Origin: Thiobacillus denitrificans
GTDB lineage: Bacteria > Pseudomonadota > Gammaproteobacteria > Burkholderiales > Thiobacillaceae
Length of the DNA stretch: 7,268 nt
Assembly (NCBI GenBank): GCA_002424845.1
Contig: DILD01000057.1
Location: 1-7,268, forward strand
Reading direction: 5' to 3'
The notes beneath the pieces are model-generated. The model did no database searches and was not told the origin of the DNA. It saw only the letters and a program-made list of their open reading frames with translations. Shown here piece after piece: positions 1 to 6,974 of this stretch (position 1 is the first letter of the stretch; every line of letters begins with the position of its first letter). The position numbers and the translations under genes are program-made.

Positions 1-1
1 C

Positions 2-898
2 GGGCCGCGCGGCGTGGGCAAGGGCGCGCTGGCCCTGGCGTGGTCGCGGGTGCTGCTGTGCGAGTCTCCTCAGCCGGATGGCTCGGCATGCGGCGGCTGC
101 GCGGCCTGTCACTGGTTCGACAGCGGGACGCATCCTGATTTTCGCCTGGTGACGTTGCAGGAAAAAACCAACAAGGAAGGTGAAACCCGCATGGCTACGG
201 CCATTGAAGTCGAGCAGGCGCGTGAAGCCGTCGACTTTGTGCAGCTTTCCACGTACCGGGCAGGCCATCGCGTGGTATTGGTCAATCCTGCGGACAGCCT
301 CAATCTGGCTGCAGCCAATGCCTTGTTAAAGGTGCTGGAGGAGCCACCGTTAAATACCGTGTTCCTCCTGGTGTCGGATCAACCCCGGCGATTGTTGCCG
401 ACGATACGCAGCCGTTGTACGCGCCTCGATATTGGCCTGCCCAGGATCGATGTCGCGACACAGTGGTTGTCAGGACAGCAGGTCGAGGATGCATCAACCT
501 TGCTGGCCTTGTCTGGTGGTGCGCCGCTCGAGGCGCTAAACTGGGCCGATGGCGCCGAACTGGACGAGCGCCGTAGCGTGCTGGATGGCCTGATGCGCCC
601 CGAGCAGCTTGACCCGGTGACGCTGGGTGAAAGCTGGAAGGCGATCAAGCCGCAAACCTGGCATCGGGTGGCGTACAAGTGGCTGGGCGATTTGCTGGCG
701 GTCAGGTTGAGGGGTAGCGTGCAGTTCAACCGCGACTATGACGAGGCACTGGCACGTCTCGGCAGGCGTGCCGATCTGGCAAAATTGCTGACGCTGGTCA
801 GAACGCATGCACACGAGGGCAGGACACTGGCTCATCCGCTCAACCGGACCTTGCAAGTGGAAGCCTGGCTGATTCAATATCGACACTTATTTGATTGA
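2..898 (+). CDS. holB: DNA polymerase III subunit delta' (5' end cut off by window)
   Basis: Delta-prime is the AAA+ stator subunit of the clamp-loader complex, which loads the sliding clamp onto primed DNA. The reading frame is open from base 2 and starts inside the P-loop (GPRGVGKGAL), so the start codon lies upstream. Comparison with the family suggests that only some tens of N-terminal residues are missing. Visible parts, numbered from base 2: the P-loop at residues 1-8; a four-cysteine zinc module (C20, C30, C33, C36); the conserved stretch NAANALLKVLEEPP-like (here AAANALLKVLEEPP); and the IRSRC motif carrying the arginine finger. A helical C-terminal collar domain follows. The stop TGA is at 896-898, 12 bases before pilZ, and the pilZ ribosome-binding site overlaps it, so the two genes are probably co-transcribed. 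The GTG at base 14 lies inside the P-loop and is not the true start. The identification is by motif and by the holB-pilZ-tatD context known from other Proteobacteria. Confidence 0.95.
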   Translation, partial: GPRGVGKGALALAWSRVLLCESPQPDGSACGGCAACHWFDSGTHPDFRLVTLQEKTNKEGETRMATAIEVEQAREAVDFVQLSTYRAGHRVVLVNPADSLNLAAANALLKVLEEPPLNTVFLLVSDQPRRLLPTIRSRCTRLDIGLPRIDVATQWLSGQQVEDASTLLALSGGAPLEALNWADGAELDERRSVLDGLMRPEQLDPVTLGESWKAIKPQTWHRVAYKWLGDLLAVRLRGSVQFNRDYDEALARLGRRADLAKLLTLVRTHAHEGRTLAHPLNRTLQVEAWLIQYRHLFD

Positions 899-910
899 AG
901 AGAACCGAGC

Positions 911-1285
911 ATGAATACAACCGCAAACCAGCCGGCACCGGGACAAGTCCGTCCGGGCGTGCTTTCGCTTTCGATCAAGGAAAAATCCGCCCTGTTTGCT
1001 GCTTACATGCCTTTCCTCAAGGGCGGTGGATTATTCATTCCGACCAATAAAAGCTACAAGATGGGCGAGGAAGTCTTCATGCTGCTGACGCTGATGGATG
1101 AAGCCGCCAAACTGCCGGTATCGGGCAAAGTGGTGTGGCTGACGCCCGCGAGCGCCCAGGGGGGGCGCACGCAAGGCGTTGGGGTGCAGTTTGCAGCCAA
1201 TGAAAGCGGCAAGCTGGCGCAAAACAAGATTGAAGGTTTGCTTGGCGGTTCGCTGAAATCGGTGCGTCCCACCCACACCATGTAA
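911..1285 (+). CDS. pilZ: Type IV pilus assembly protein PilZ
   Basis: This 124-residue single-domain PilZ protein is close to the usual family length of about 115-125. PilZ is needed for type IV pilus biogenesis in Pseudomonas and Xanthomonas, where it works with PilB and the EAL-domain protein FimX in the cytoplasm. Characteristic segments are RPGVLSLSIKEKSALFAAYMPF, interrupted here as RPGVLSLSIKEK then AAYMPFLKGGGLFIPT, followed by GKVVWLTP, GVGVQF and the C-terminal end RPTHTM. The N-terminal RxxxR motif used by other PilZ domains to bind cyclic di-GMP is absent, as is known for true PilZ. It probably acts through protein contacts and not as a direct c-di-GMP receptor. The start ATG at 911 is preceded by GAAGAGA overlapping the holB stop codon, which supports translational coupling. 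A hairpin follows the stop codon directly. No other pilus gene is visible in the window. Confidence 0.95.
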   Translation: MNTTANQPAPGQVRPGVLSLSIKEKSALFAAYMPFLKGGGLFIPTNKSYKMGEEVFMLLTLMDEAAKLPVSGKVVWLTPASAQGGRTQGVGVQFAANESGKLAQNKIEGLLGGSLKSVRPTHTM

Positions 1286-1304
1286 CGCACCGCCTTGCGG
1301 TGCG
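1286..1304 (+). terminator. Perfect hairpin right after pilZ (terminator or attenuator candidate)
   Basis: The sequence CGCACCGC-CTT-GCGGTGCG is a perfect 8-bp stem with a 3-base loop, starting on the base after the pilZ TAA. It is followed by CTTCCCTT, pyrimidine-rich but without a run of T, so it is at best a weak intrinsic terminator. It could equally act as an RNA-stability stem between pilZ and tatD. What is seen is the stem; any role is inference. Confidence 0.45.
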
Positions 1305-1344
1305 CTTCCCTTGATGAAACGCGCTTTTGTCCGCGCAGGTCCGC

Positions 1345-2115
1345 ATGTACATTGATTCCCACTGCCATATCAATTTTCCCGATCTTGCAGACAAACTGCC
1401 CGAGGTATTCGACCTCATGGCAGCCAACCAGGTGAGCCACGCGCTGTGCATCGGCGTGGAACTGGAAAAATTCCCTGAAATCCGCACGCTGGCTGAAACG
1501 CATCCGAACGTATTTGCCTCGGTCGGCGTGCATCCTGATCATGAAGACTGCACCGAGCCCACGGTGGAACAGTTGCTGGCGCTGGCCGATCATCCCAAAG
1601 TGGTGGCGATTGGCGAGACCGGGCTGGATTATTTCCGCCTGACGGGCGATCTCGAATGGCAGCGCGAGCGCTTCCGCACCCATATCCGCGCGGCACGCAC
1701 TTGCCAGAAGCCGCTGGTGATTCACACCCGCTCGGCGGCCGACGATACCCTGCGCATCATGCGCGAGGAGCAGGCGGGCGAGGCCGGCGGGGTGATGCAT
1801 TGTTTTACCGAAAGCCTGGCGGTGGCGGAAGCCGCGATCGAGCAGGGGTTTTATATTTCGTTCTCCGGCATCGTCACCTTCAAGAATGCCAAGGCCTTGC
1901 GCGAGGTGGCGGCCGCCATTCCGCTGGATCGCATGCTGATCGAGACCGATTCGCCCTATCTGGCCCCGGTGCCGCATCGCGGCCAGACCAACCAGCCGGG
2001 CTTTGTTCTGCATGTTGCGGAAGAAATCGCGCGGGTACGGGGGATGGCGGTCGAGGCAGTCGGCGAAGCCACCACGCAAAACTTCTTCAGCCTGTTCAAG
2101 GCTGCACGCCAGTAA
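1345..2115 (+). CDS. tatD: TatD family metal-dependent deoxyribonuclease
   Basis: This is a 256-residue amidohydrolase-fold protein of the TatD/YcfH family. Members are metal-dependent 3'-5' DNases linked to DNA repair or turnover in the cytoplasm; exact substrates vary. The complete set of expected metal ligands is present: H6 and H8 in DSHCH, E91 in GETGLDY, H127 in VIHTRS, H152 in MHCFTE and D202 in ETDSPYLAP. The start ATG at 1345 gives the canonical N-terminus MYIDSHCH. An upstream in-frame TTG at 1327 would add six residues with no family support. Only a weak AGG lies before the ATG. The gene follows pilZ after 59 bases that include a hairpin, so it may be read from the holB-pilZ transcript or from its own promoter. 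Its last 20 bases overlap the 3' end of tcdA on the opposite strand. The exact paralogue (TatD, YcfH or YjjV type) cannot be settled here; the holB-pilZ context favours the YcfH type. Confidence 0.93.
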   Translation: MYIDSHCHINFPDLADKLPEVFDLMAANQVSHALCIGVELEKFPEIRTLAETHPNVFASVGVHPDHEDCTEPTVEQLLALADHPKVVAIGETGLDYFRLTGDLEWQRERFRTHIRAARTCQKPLVIHTRSAADDTLRIMREEQAGEAGGVMHCFTESLAVAEAAIEQGFYISFSGIVTFKNAKALREVAAAIPLDRMLIETDSPYLAPVPHRGQTNQPGFVLHVAEEIARVRGMAVEAVGEATTQNFFSLFKAARQ

Positions 2116-2935
2116 GCGGCCGATTCGCTCTATTTGACCCCGCAGCCAGCTTGTTGAGCACCTGGGCGGCAGCACGCAGGCCGAAAGTGGCCGTCACGCA
2201 TGCAGACGAGCCGAATCCGGCGCAGTTGAGACCGTGCAAATGGGCGTCTTCCGGGCGTTCGTAACATACCCCGCCTTCGGTGCCCGGATACGTAAGGGGT
2301 TCGGTGGAATAAACGCAGTCGACCCCGAACTTCTTTCCCGGCTCGCGCGGAAAACCATGGTCGCGGCGCAGGCTGGCGCGCACCTTGGAAAGCAGCGGGT
2401 CTTCGGTGGTGCGGGCGAGATCGGCCAGTTGCACCCGCCCCGGGTCGATCTGCCCGCCGGCGGCGCCCACGCAGACCAGCCTGAGCCGCTGCCGGCGACA
2501 ATGGGCGATCAGCGCCACCTTGGCGCGGGCGCTGTCGATGGCGTCCACCACGTAATCGAAATCCGGCCCCAGCAGCTCCCTGACATTCTCTGGCGTCAGG
2601 AACGTTTCCACGCCGGTCACCGTGCATCGCGGATTGATGGCCTGGATGCGTTCCGTCATCGCCTGGATCTTGGATTTCCCGAGTTCGTGCGTCAGCGCAT
2701 GAACCTGGCGGTTGACGTTGGATTCGGCCAGGTGGTCGGGATCGATCAGGGTAAGGCGGCCGATGGCCGTGCGCGCCAGGGCCTCGACAGTCCAGGCGCC
2801 GACCCCGCCGATGCCGATGACGCAGACGTGCGCCTGCTGGAATCGCTCGAAGGTGGCGCTGCCGTATAGCCGGCGCACACCGCCGAAGCGTCGTTCGAAA
2901 TCGATTGCGTGCTCGCTGTGGAATAGCTCGGTCAT
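2096..2935 (-). CDS. tcdA: tRNA threonylcarbamoyladenosine dehydratase (TcdA/CsdL/YgdL)
   Basis: This E1-like ThiF/MoeB-fold enzyme catalyses ATP-dependent dehydration of t6A to cyclic t6A at position 37 of ANN-decoding tRNAs. The 279-residue product is slightly longer than E. coli TcdA (268). Features seen: the family N-terminus with FERRFGGVRRLYG at about residues 13-25; the nucleotide-binding GIGGVG at 41-46, followed by the acidic strand end LTLIDPD; ESNVNRQ at 71-77; DAIDS at 131-135; and the C-terminal part with VGAAGGQIDP and CVYSTEP. The start was set at the ATG complementary to 2933-2935, giving MTELFHSEH. A further upstream in-frame TTG at 2965 would add ten residues without support. 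The Shine-Dalgarno sequence is weak. The gene is transcribed away from the 185-base spacer below the HbpS-like gene, which contains a perfect dyad, so it probably has its own promoter. Its 3' end overlaps the end of tatD convergently. Confidence 0.94.
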   Translation of the reverse strand: MTELFHSEHAIDFERRFGGVRRLYGSATFERFQQAHVCVIGIGGVGAWTVEALARTAIGRLTLIDPDHLAESNVNRQVHALTHELGKSKIQAMTERIQAINPRCTVTGVETFLTPENVRELLGPDFDYVVDAIDSARAKVALIAHCRRQRLRLVCVGAAGGQIDPGRVQLADLARTTEDPLLSKVRASLRRDHGFPREPGKKFGVDCVYSTEPLTYPGTEGGVCYERPEDAHLHGLNCAGFGSSACVTATFGLRAAAQVLNKLAAGSNRANRPLTGVQP

Positions 2936-2994
2936 GGCTTGGGCCGGCAGCCGCCTGTAGCCCAAAGGGCACGCGGTTTCAGGGGGGCAGGGAG

Positions 2995-3126
2995 ATGATG
3001 GGTGAAGCGCATGACGCGAATGATACCGCGTCAGACCGGGCGGAATGGCGAATGGAGAAGCGAATCCGGAAGCCGGGTTTGCCCGGACCGGGCGGCGGGA
3101 ATGTTCCCCCGGCCGACAGCTTATAG
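2995..3126 (+). CDS. Possible 43-residue small ORF, unsupported by homology
   Basis: A short open frame starts with two ATG codons (2995 and 2998). AGGGGGG stands seven bases before the first, an acceptable Shine-Dalgarno sequence. The product would be hydrophilic, rich in charged residues in its first half and in Gly and Pro in its second, with no signal peptide or membrane segment. It ends six bases inside the antisense end of the HbpS-like gene. I recognise no family, and in GC-rich DNA a frame of this length can easily be chance. It is listed because the ribosome-binding site is better than expected for noise. Confidence 0.12.
   Translation: MMGEAHDANDTASDRAEWRMEKRIRKPGLPGPGGGNVPPADSL
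3012..3033. promoter_or_regulatory. Perfect dyad TGACGCG-N8-CGCGTCA upstream of tcdA (operator candidate)
   Basis: Seven bases are exactly inverted around an 8-base centre, AATGATAC. On the minus strand the centre contains TATCAT (3020-3025), five of six matches to a -10 box, about 85 bases upstream of the tcdA ATG. No good -35 box is seen at 16-18 bases spacing. A dyad spanning a -10 element is the layout of a repressor operator, but the factor is unknown. It could also be an unrelated palindrome. Confidence 0.35.
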
Positions 3127-3624
3127 ACTTGCGGTTTCGAGCTCGAACTGGATGGCGTTGATGCCGGCACGGGCGCAGGCTTCATCCTGTGCACCTGTCG
3201 CGGCCCCCGAGACGCCGACCGCGCCGATGATGTTGCCGGCAGCCTCGATCGGGATGCCACCGGCGGAAAACACCAGGTCGTCAACCTTGCCGACCGAGAA
3301 GGGCTGGGTAAAGCGATTCTCCATGGTCGAGGTGGCAGCATTGAAATTGACCGCCGTATAGGCTTTCTGACGGCTGACCTCAAGCGTTACGCGAGGTGCC
3401 AGCGTGTCGCGCATGACCACCATGACATCACCGCTGCGATCGACCACACTGACACCGATCTGGATGCCTTCCTTGCGGCAAGCCTCCAGGGTGGAGCGGG
3501 CTATTTTTTCCGACGCCTCGACGGTCAGCCTGGGGATTTTGACGATGACAGGCAGTTCGGCGGCCAGCACCGGAAAGCTCAATGAAGTGATGAAGCTTGC
3601 CAGAATCAATGACGGTTTACGCAT
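3121..3624 (-). CDS. Exported GlcG/HbpS-type heme-binding family protein
   Basis: This 167-residue member of the GlcG/HbpS (DUF336, Haem_degrading) family has proteins ranging from the E. coli glycolate-locus GlcG to Streptomyces heme sensor HbpS. An N-terminal signal peptide is visible: MRK, a hydrophobic stretch over residues 5-20, and a likely signal peptidase I cut near VLA-A (21/22). The mature protein of about 146 residues should be periplasmic or secreted. Family segments seen in the mature part are IGVSVVDRSGDVMVVMRD, then SRQKAYTAVNF, SAGGIPIEAAGNIIGAVGVSG and QDEACARAGI. The start ATG (complement of 3622-3624) is set by a strong ribosome-binding site, GAGGAGAGG at 3628-3636, and by the signal peptide. 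An upstream in-frame extension lacks support. It begins 88 bases after the dnaJ stop, on the same strand, so read-through from the chaperone genes is possible. Heme binding is known for some relatives only; no heme ligand can be assigned here and the function stays open. Confidence 0.85.
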   Translation of the reverse strand: MRKPSLILASFITSLSFPVLAAELPVIVKIPRLTVEASEKIARSTLEACRKEGIQIGVSVVDRSGDVMVVMRDTLAPRVTLEVSRQKAYTAVNFNAATSTMENRFTQPFSVGKVDDLVFSAGGIPIEAAGNIIGAVGVSGAATGAQDEACARAGINAIQFELETASL

Positions 3625-3712
3625 ATTCCTCTCCTCGTGACAGCGGGTTGGTATGACAAAGAAACGGGGCTGTATCCCAAGGCGGCTGCGCTGGGGCATC
3701 GCCCCTGGCTGA

Positions 3713-4822
3713 TTACCCGAAAAACGCTTTGACCTTGTCCATGAACGACTGCGCTCGCGGATTATTGTTCCGTCCCGGACTCAATGATTCGAATTCCCGC
3801 AGTAATTCGCGCTGACGCTCGGACAGGTTCACCGGCGTTTCCACAATCATGTGGCACAACAGGTCGCCCGGCGCGTGGCTGCGCACGCCCTTGATGCCCT
3901 TGCCGCGCAGTCGGAATACCTTGCCCGACTGCGTTTCTGCCGGAATCTTGATCTTGGCGTGGCCCTCCAGGGTCGGAATGTCGACCTCACCGCCCAGGGC
4001 AGCCGTGGCAAAGCTGATCGGCATTTCACAATGCAGATCGTTGCCATCGCGTTTGAAAACTGGGTGTTCCTTGAGATGAATCACGACATACAGATCGCCG
4101 TGAGGCCCACCGTTGACCCCGGCCTCGCCTTCGCCGCCGAGGCGGATGCGGTCGCCGCTATCGACGCCTGCAGGAATCTTCACCGACAGGGTTTTGTGCT
4201 TTTTGACGCGCCCTTCGCCGTGGCAGGCGGTGCAGGGATCGGAAACCATCTTGCCGGTTCCGCCGCAGCGCGGACAGGTTTGCTGTACCGAGAAGAAGCC
4301 CTGCTGGATGCGAACCTGGCCGTGACCGCCGCAGGTGGTGCAGGGGGTGGGCGTGGTGCCGGGTTTGGCGCCGCTGCCATGGCAGGTGCCGCATTCCTCC
4401 AGAGTGGGGACGCGGATTTTGGTTTCGGTTCCGCGTGCGGCTTCTTCCAGCCCGATTTCAAGGTTGTAGCGCAGATCGGCACCACGATAGACGCGATCCC
4501 GGCGATTGCCGCCACCGCCAAAAATATCGCCGAAGATGTCCGAGAAGGCATCGCCGAATCCACTGCCGCCGTGGCCGCCACCCATGCCGGCCTGCTGGTC
4601 GATGCCGGCATGGCCGAACTGGTCATAGGCCGACCGCTTGTCCGGGTCGGACAGGATTTCATACGCCTGCTTGGCTTCCTTGAATTTCTCCTCAGCGCCC
4701 TTGTCGTCCGGATTGCGGTCAGGATGGTGCTTCATGGCCAGCTTGCGGTAGGCCTTCTTGATTTCTTCGTCCGAGGCGTTCTTGGTGACGCCGAGGATTT
4801 CGTAGTAGTCGCGTTTTGACAT
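3713..4822 (-). CDS. dnaJ: Molecular chaperone DnaJ (Hsp40, type A)
   Basis: DnaJ binds unfolded polypeptides, delivers them to DnaK and stimulates DnaK's ATPase in the cytoplasm. The 369-residue product has all type A domains in order. The J domain is at about residues 4-70 with the essential HPD at 33-35. A Gly/Phe-rich region follows at about 80-105 (GGGHGGSGFGDAF, DIFGDIFGGGG). The zinc-binding region starts at C144 with four CxxCxGxG repeats: CGTCHGSG, CTTCGGHG, CPRCGGTG and CTACHGEG. The C-terminal substrate-binding domains complete the protein. The start was placed at the ATG complementary to 4820-4822 (MSKRDYYEILGV), the normal family N-terminus. The frame stays open upstream to a TTG at 4897, through a repeat that would encode a period-7 peptide (LDSPLSA, LDSPLTA), but this is not a family feature. 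No Shine-Dalgarno sequence is visible before the ATG, because heptamer repeats fill the region. It follows dnaK after 151 bases. Confidence 0.97.
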   Translation of the reverse strand: MSKRDYYEILGVTKNASDEEIKKAYRKLAMKHHPDRNPDDKGAEEKFKEAKQAYEILSDPDKRSAYDQFGHAGIDQQAGMGGGHGGSGFGDAFSDIFGDIFGGGGNRRDRVYRGADLRYNLEIGLEEAARGTETKIRVPTLEECGTCHGSGAKPGTTPTPCTTCGGHGQVRIQQGFFSVQQTCPRCGGTGKMVSDPCTACHGEGRVKKHKTLSVKIPAGVDSGDRIRLGGEGEAGVNGGPHGDLYVVIHLKEHPVFKRDGNDLHCEMPISFATAALGGEVDIPTLEGHAKIKIPAETQSGKVFRLRGKGIKGVRSHAPGDLLCHMIVETPVNLSERQRELLREFESLSPGRNNNPRAQSFMDKVKAFFG

Positions 4823-4825
4823 GAG

Positions 4826-4965
4826 TAGTCGAGAGTCGAGAGCGGTGAGCGGTGAGTCGAGAGCGGAGAGCGGAGAGTCGAGAGCGGTGAAGTCCAATAG
4901 GCGAGTGCTAGAGCGAAGAAGCCGAGAGGGCTTGACGCGCTCTCGGCTCTCGACTCTCCACTCTC
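4826..4965. repeat. Inverted arms of phased 7-bp repeats filling the dnaK-dnaJ spacer
   Basis: On the plus strand, nine consecutive heptamers run from 4826 to 4888. The first is a variant (TAGTCGA); the others are GAGTCGA, GAGCGGT or GAGCGGA. From 4833 they fall into 21-bp triplets (GAGTCGA followed by two GAGCGGW), with periods starting at 4833, 4854 and 4875; the third is decayed after two units. At 4938-4965 four units appear in the opposite orientation (CGCTCTC, GGCTCTC, GACTCTC, CACTCTC). Arms 4862-4885 and 4946-4969 are complementary at 22 of 24 positions, including a perfect 14-bp block (4872-4885 with 4946-4959). One of the two mismatches becomes a G-U pair in the dnaK-dnaJ RNA. The stretch between the arms holds decayed units. 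I do not recognise a named element; it resembles intergenic short-unit repeats dispersed in some genomes. Confidence 0.85.
4920..4948 (-). terminator. Terminator-like hairpin downstream of dnaK
   Basis: In the direction of dnaK transcription, AGCCGAGAG and CTCTCGGCT form a perfect 9-bp stem around an 11-base loop, 25 bases after the dnaK stop. It is followed by TCTTCG, only moderately T-rich. It may lower dnaJ transcription relative to dnaK as a partial terminator. The stem shares bases 4946-4948 with the longer hairpin formed by the inverted repeat arms, so the two folds exclude each other. Both arms derive from the heptamer repeats. Confidence 0.4.
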
Positions 4966-4973
4966 GGCTGCCT

Positions 4974-6887
<1,914 letters not shown>

Positions 6888-6922
6888 GATGCGTTCCTTC
6901 TAGAAAGTTTGAATTAAATCGA

Positions 6923-6950
6923 ATGTGGGGGAGGGTGGCGCCAGTTTCAA
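6923..6950 (-). promoter_or_regulatory. Sigma-32 (RpoH)-like heat-shock promoter upstream of dnaK
   Basis: Reading the minus strand, TTGAAA (complement of 6945-6950) and CCCCACAT (complement of 6923-6930) are separated by 14 bases. The E. coli sigma-32 consensus is CTTGAAA, 13-15 bases, then CCCCATNT. The match is good in both boxes and in spacing. The C before TTGAAA is replaced by A, and the -10 box carries an extra CA step. Transcription would start near 6915, leaving a leader of about 28 bases that contains the dnaK ribosome-binding site. This would give dnaK heat control independent of transcription from upstream of grpE. Confidence 0.6.
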
Positions 6951-6974
6951 TAAGGGCGGCTCAATAAGGCCGGC
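6947..6974. repeat. 14-bp tandem duplication next to the grpE stop codon
   Basis: TCAATAAGGGCGGC (6947-6960) and TCAATAAGGCCGGC (6961-6974) match at 13 of 14 positions and sit head to tail. A partial third copy, TCAA, begins at 6975 and its first three bases are the complement of the grpE stop TGA. The distal copy supplies the TTGA part of the putative sigma-32 -35 box. The repeat looks like a slippage product. Confidence 0.8.

Noticed and set aside
1054..2175. 373-codon open frame antisense to pilZ and tatD
   Set aside because: It covers two well-supported genes on the other strand and has no family resemblance or ribosome-binding site of note.
2130..2972. 280-codon frame on the same strand as tcdA but in another frame
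   Set aside because: It is a shifted reading of tcdA, rich in Arg/Gly/Pro as expected from GC-rich DNA. The TcdA frame has all family motifs without interruption.
3073..3093. Overlapping inverted repeats of CCGGG/CCCGG downstream of the HbpS-like gene
   Set aside because: Several short alternative stems are possible with tiny loops and no T-run. This is common in GC-rich spacers and gives no clear terminator.
3691..3707. Short hairpin GGGGC-ATC-GCCCC just after the dnaJ stop
   Set aside because: The stem is only five pairs and no T-run follows in the direction of dnaJ transcription, so I did not call a terminator.
3851..4819. 322-codon open frame antisense to dnaJ
   Set aside because: It mirrors the dnaJ coding region; its composition (Ala/Gly/Asp/Val rich) follows from the opposite strand and it has no recognisable motif.
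4903..4911. GAGTGCTA, resembling one half of the CIRCE operator (TTAGCACTC-N9-GAGTGCTAA) bound by HrcA
   Set aside because: Only one half-site is present; the nine-base-spaced partner on either side does not match. In a spacer full of GAG-type repeats the half-site is probably chance.
4826..4965. CRISPR array as an explanation for the regular repeats
   Set aside because: Units are seven bases, contiguous and without unique spacers, and they occur in both orientations.
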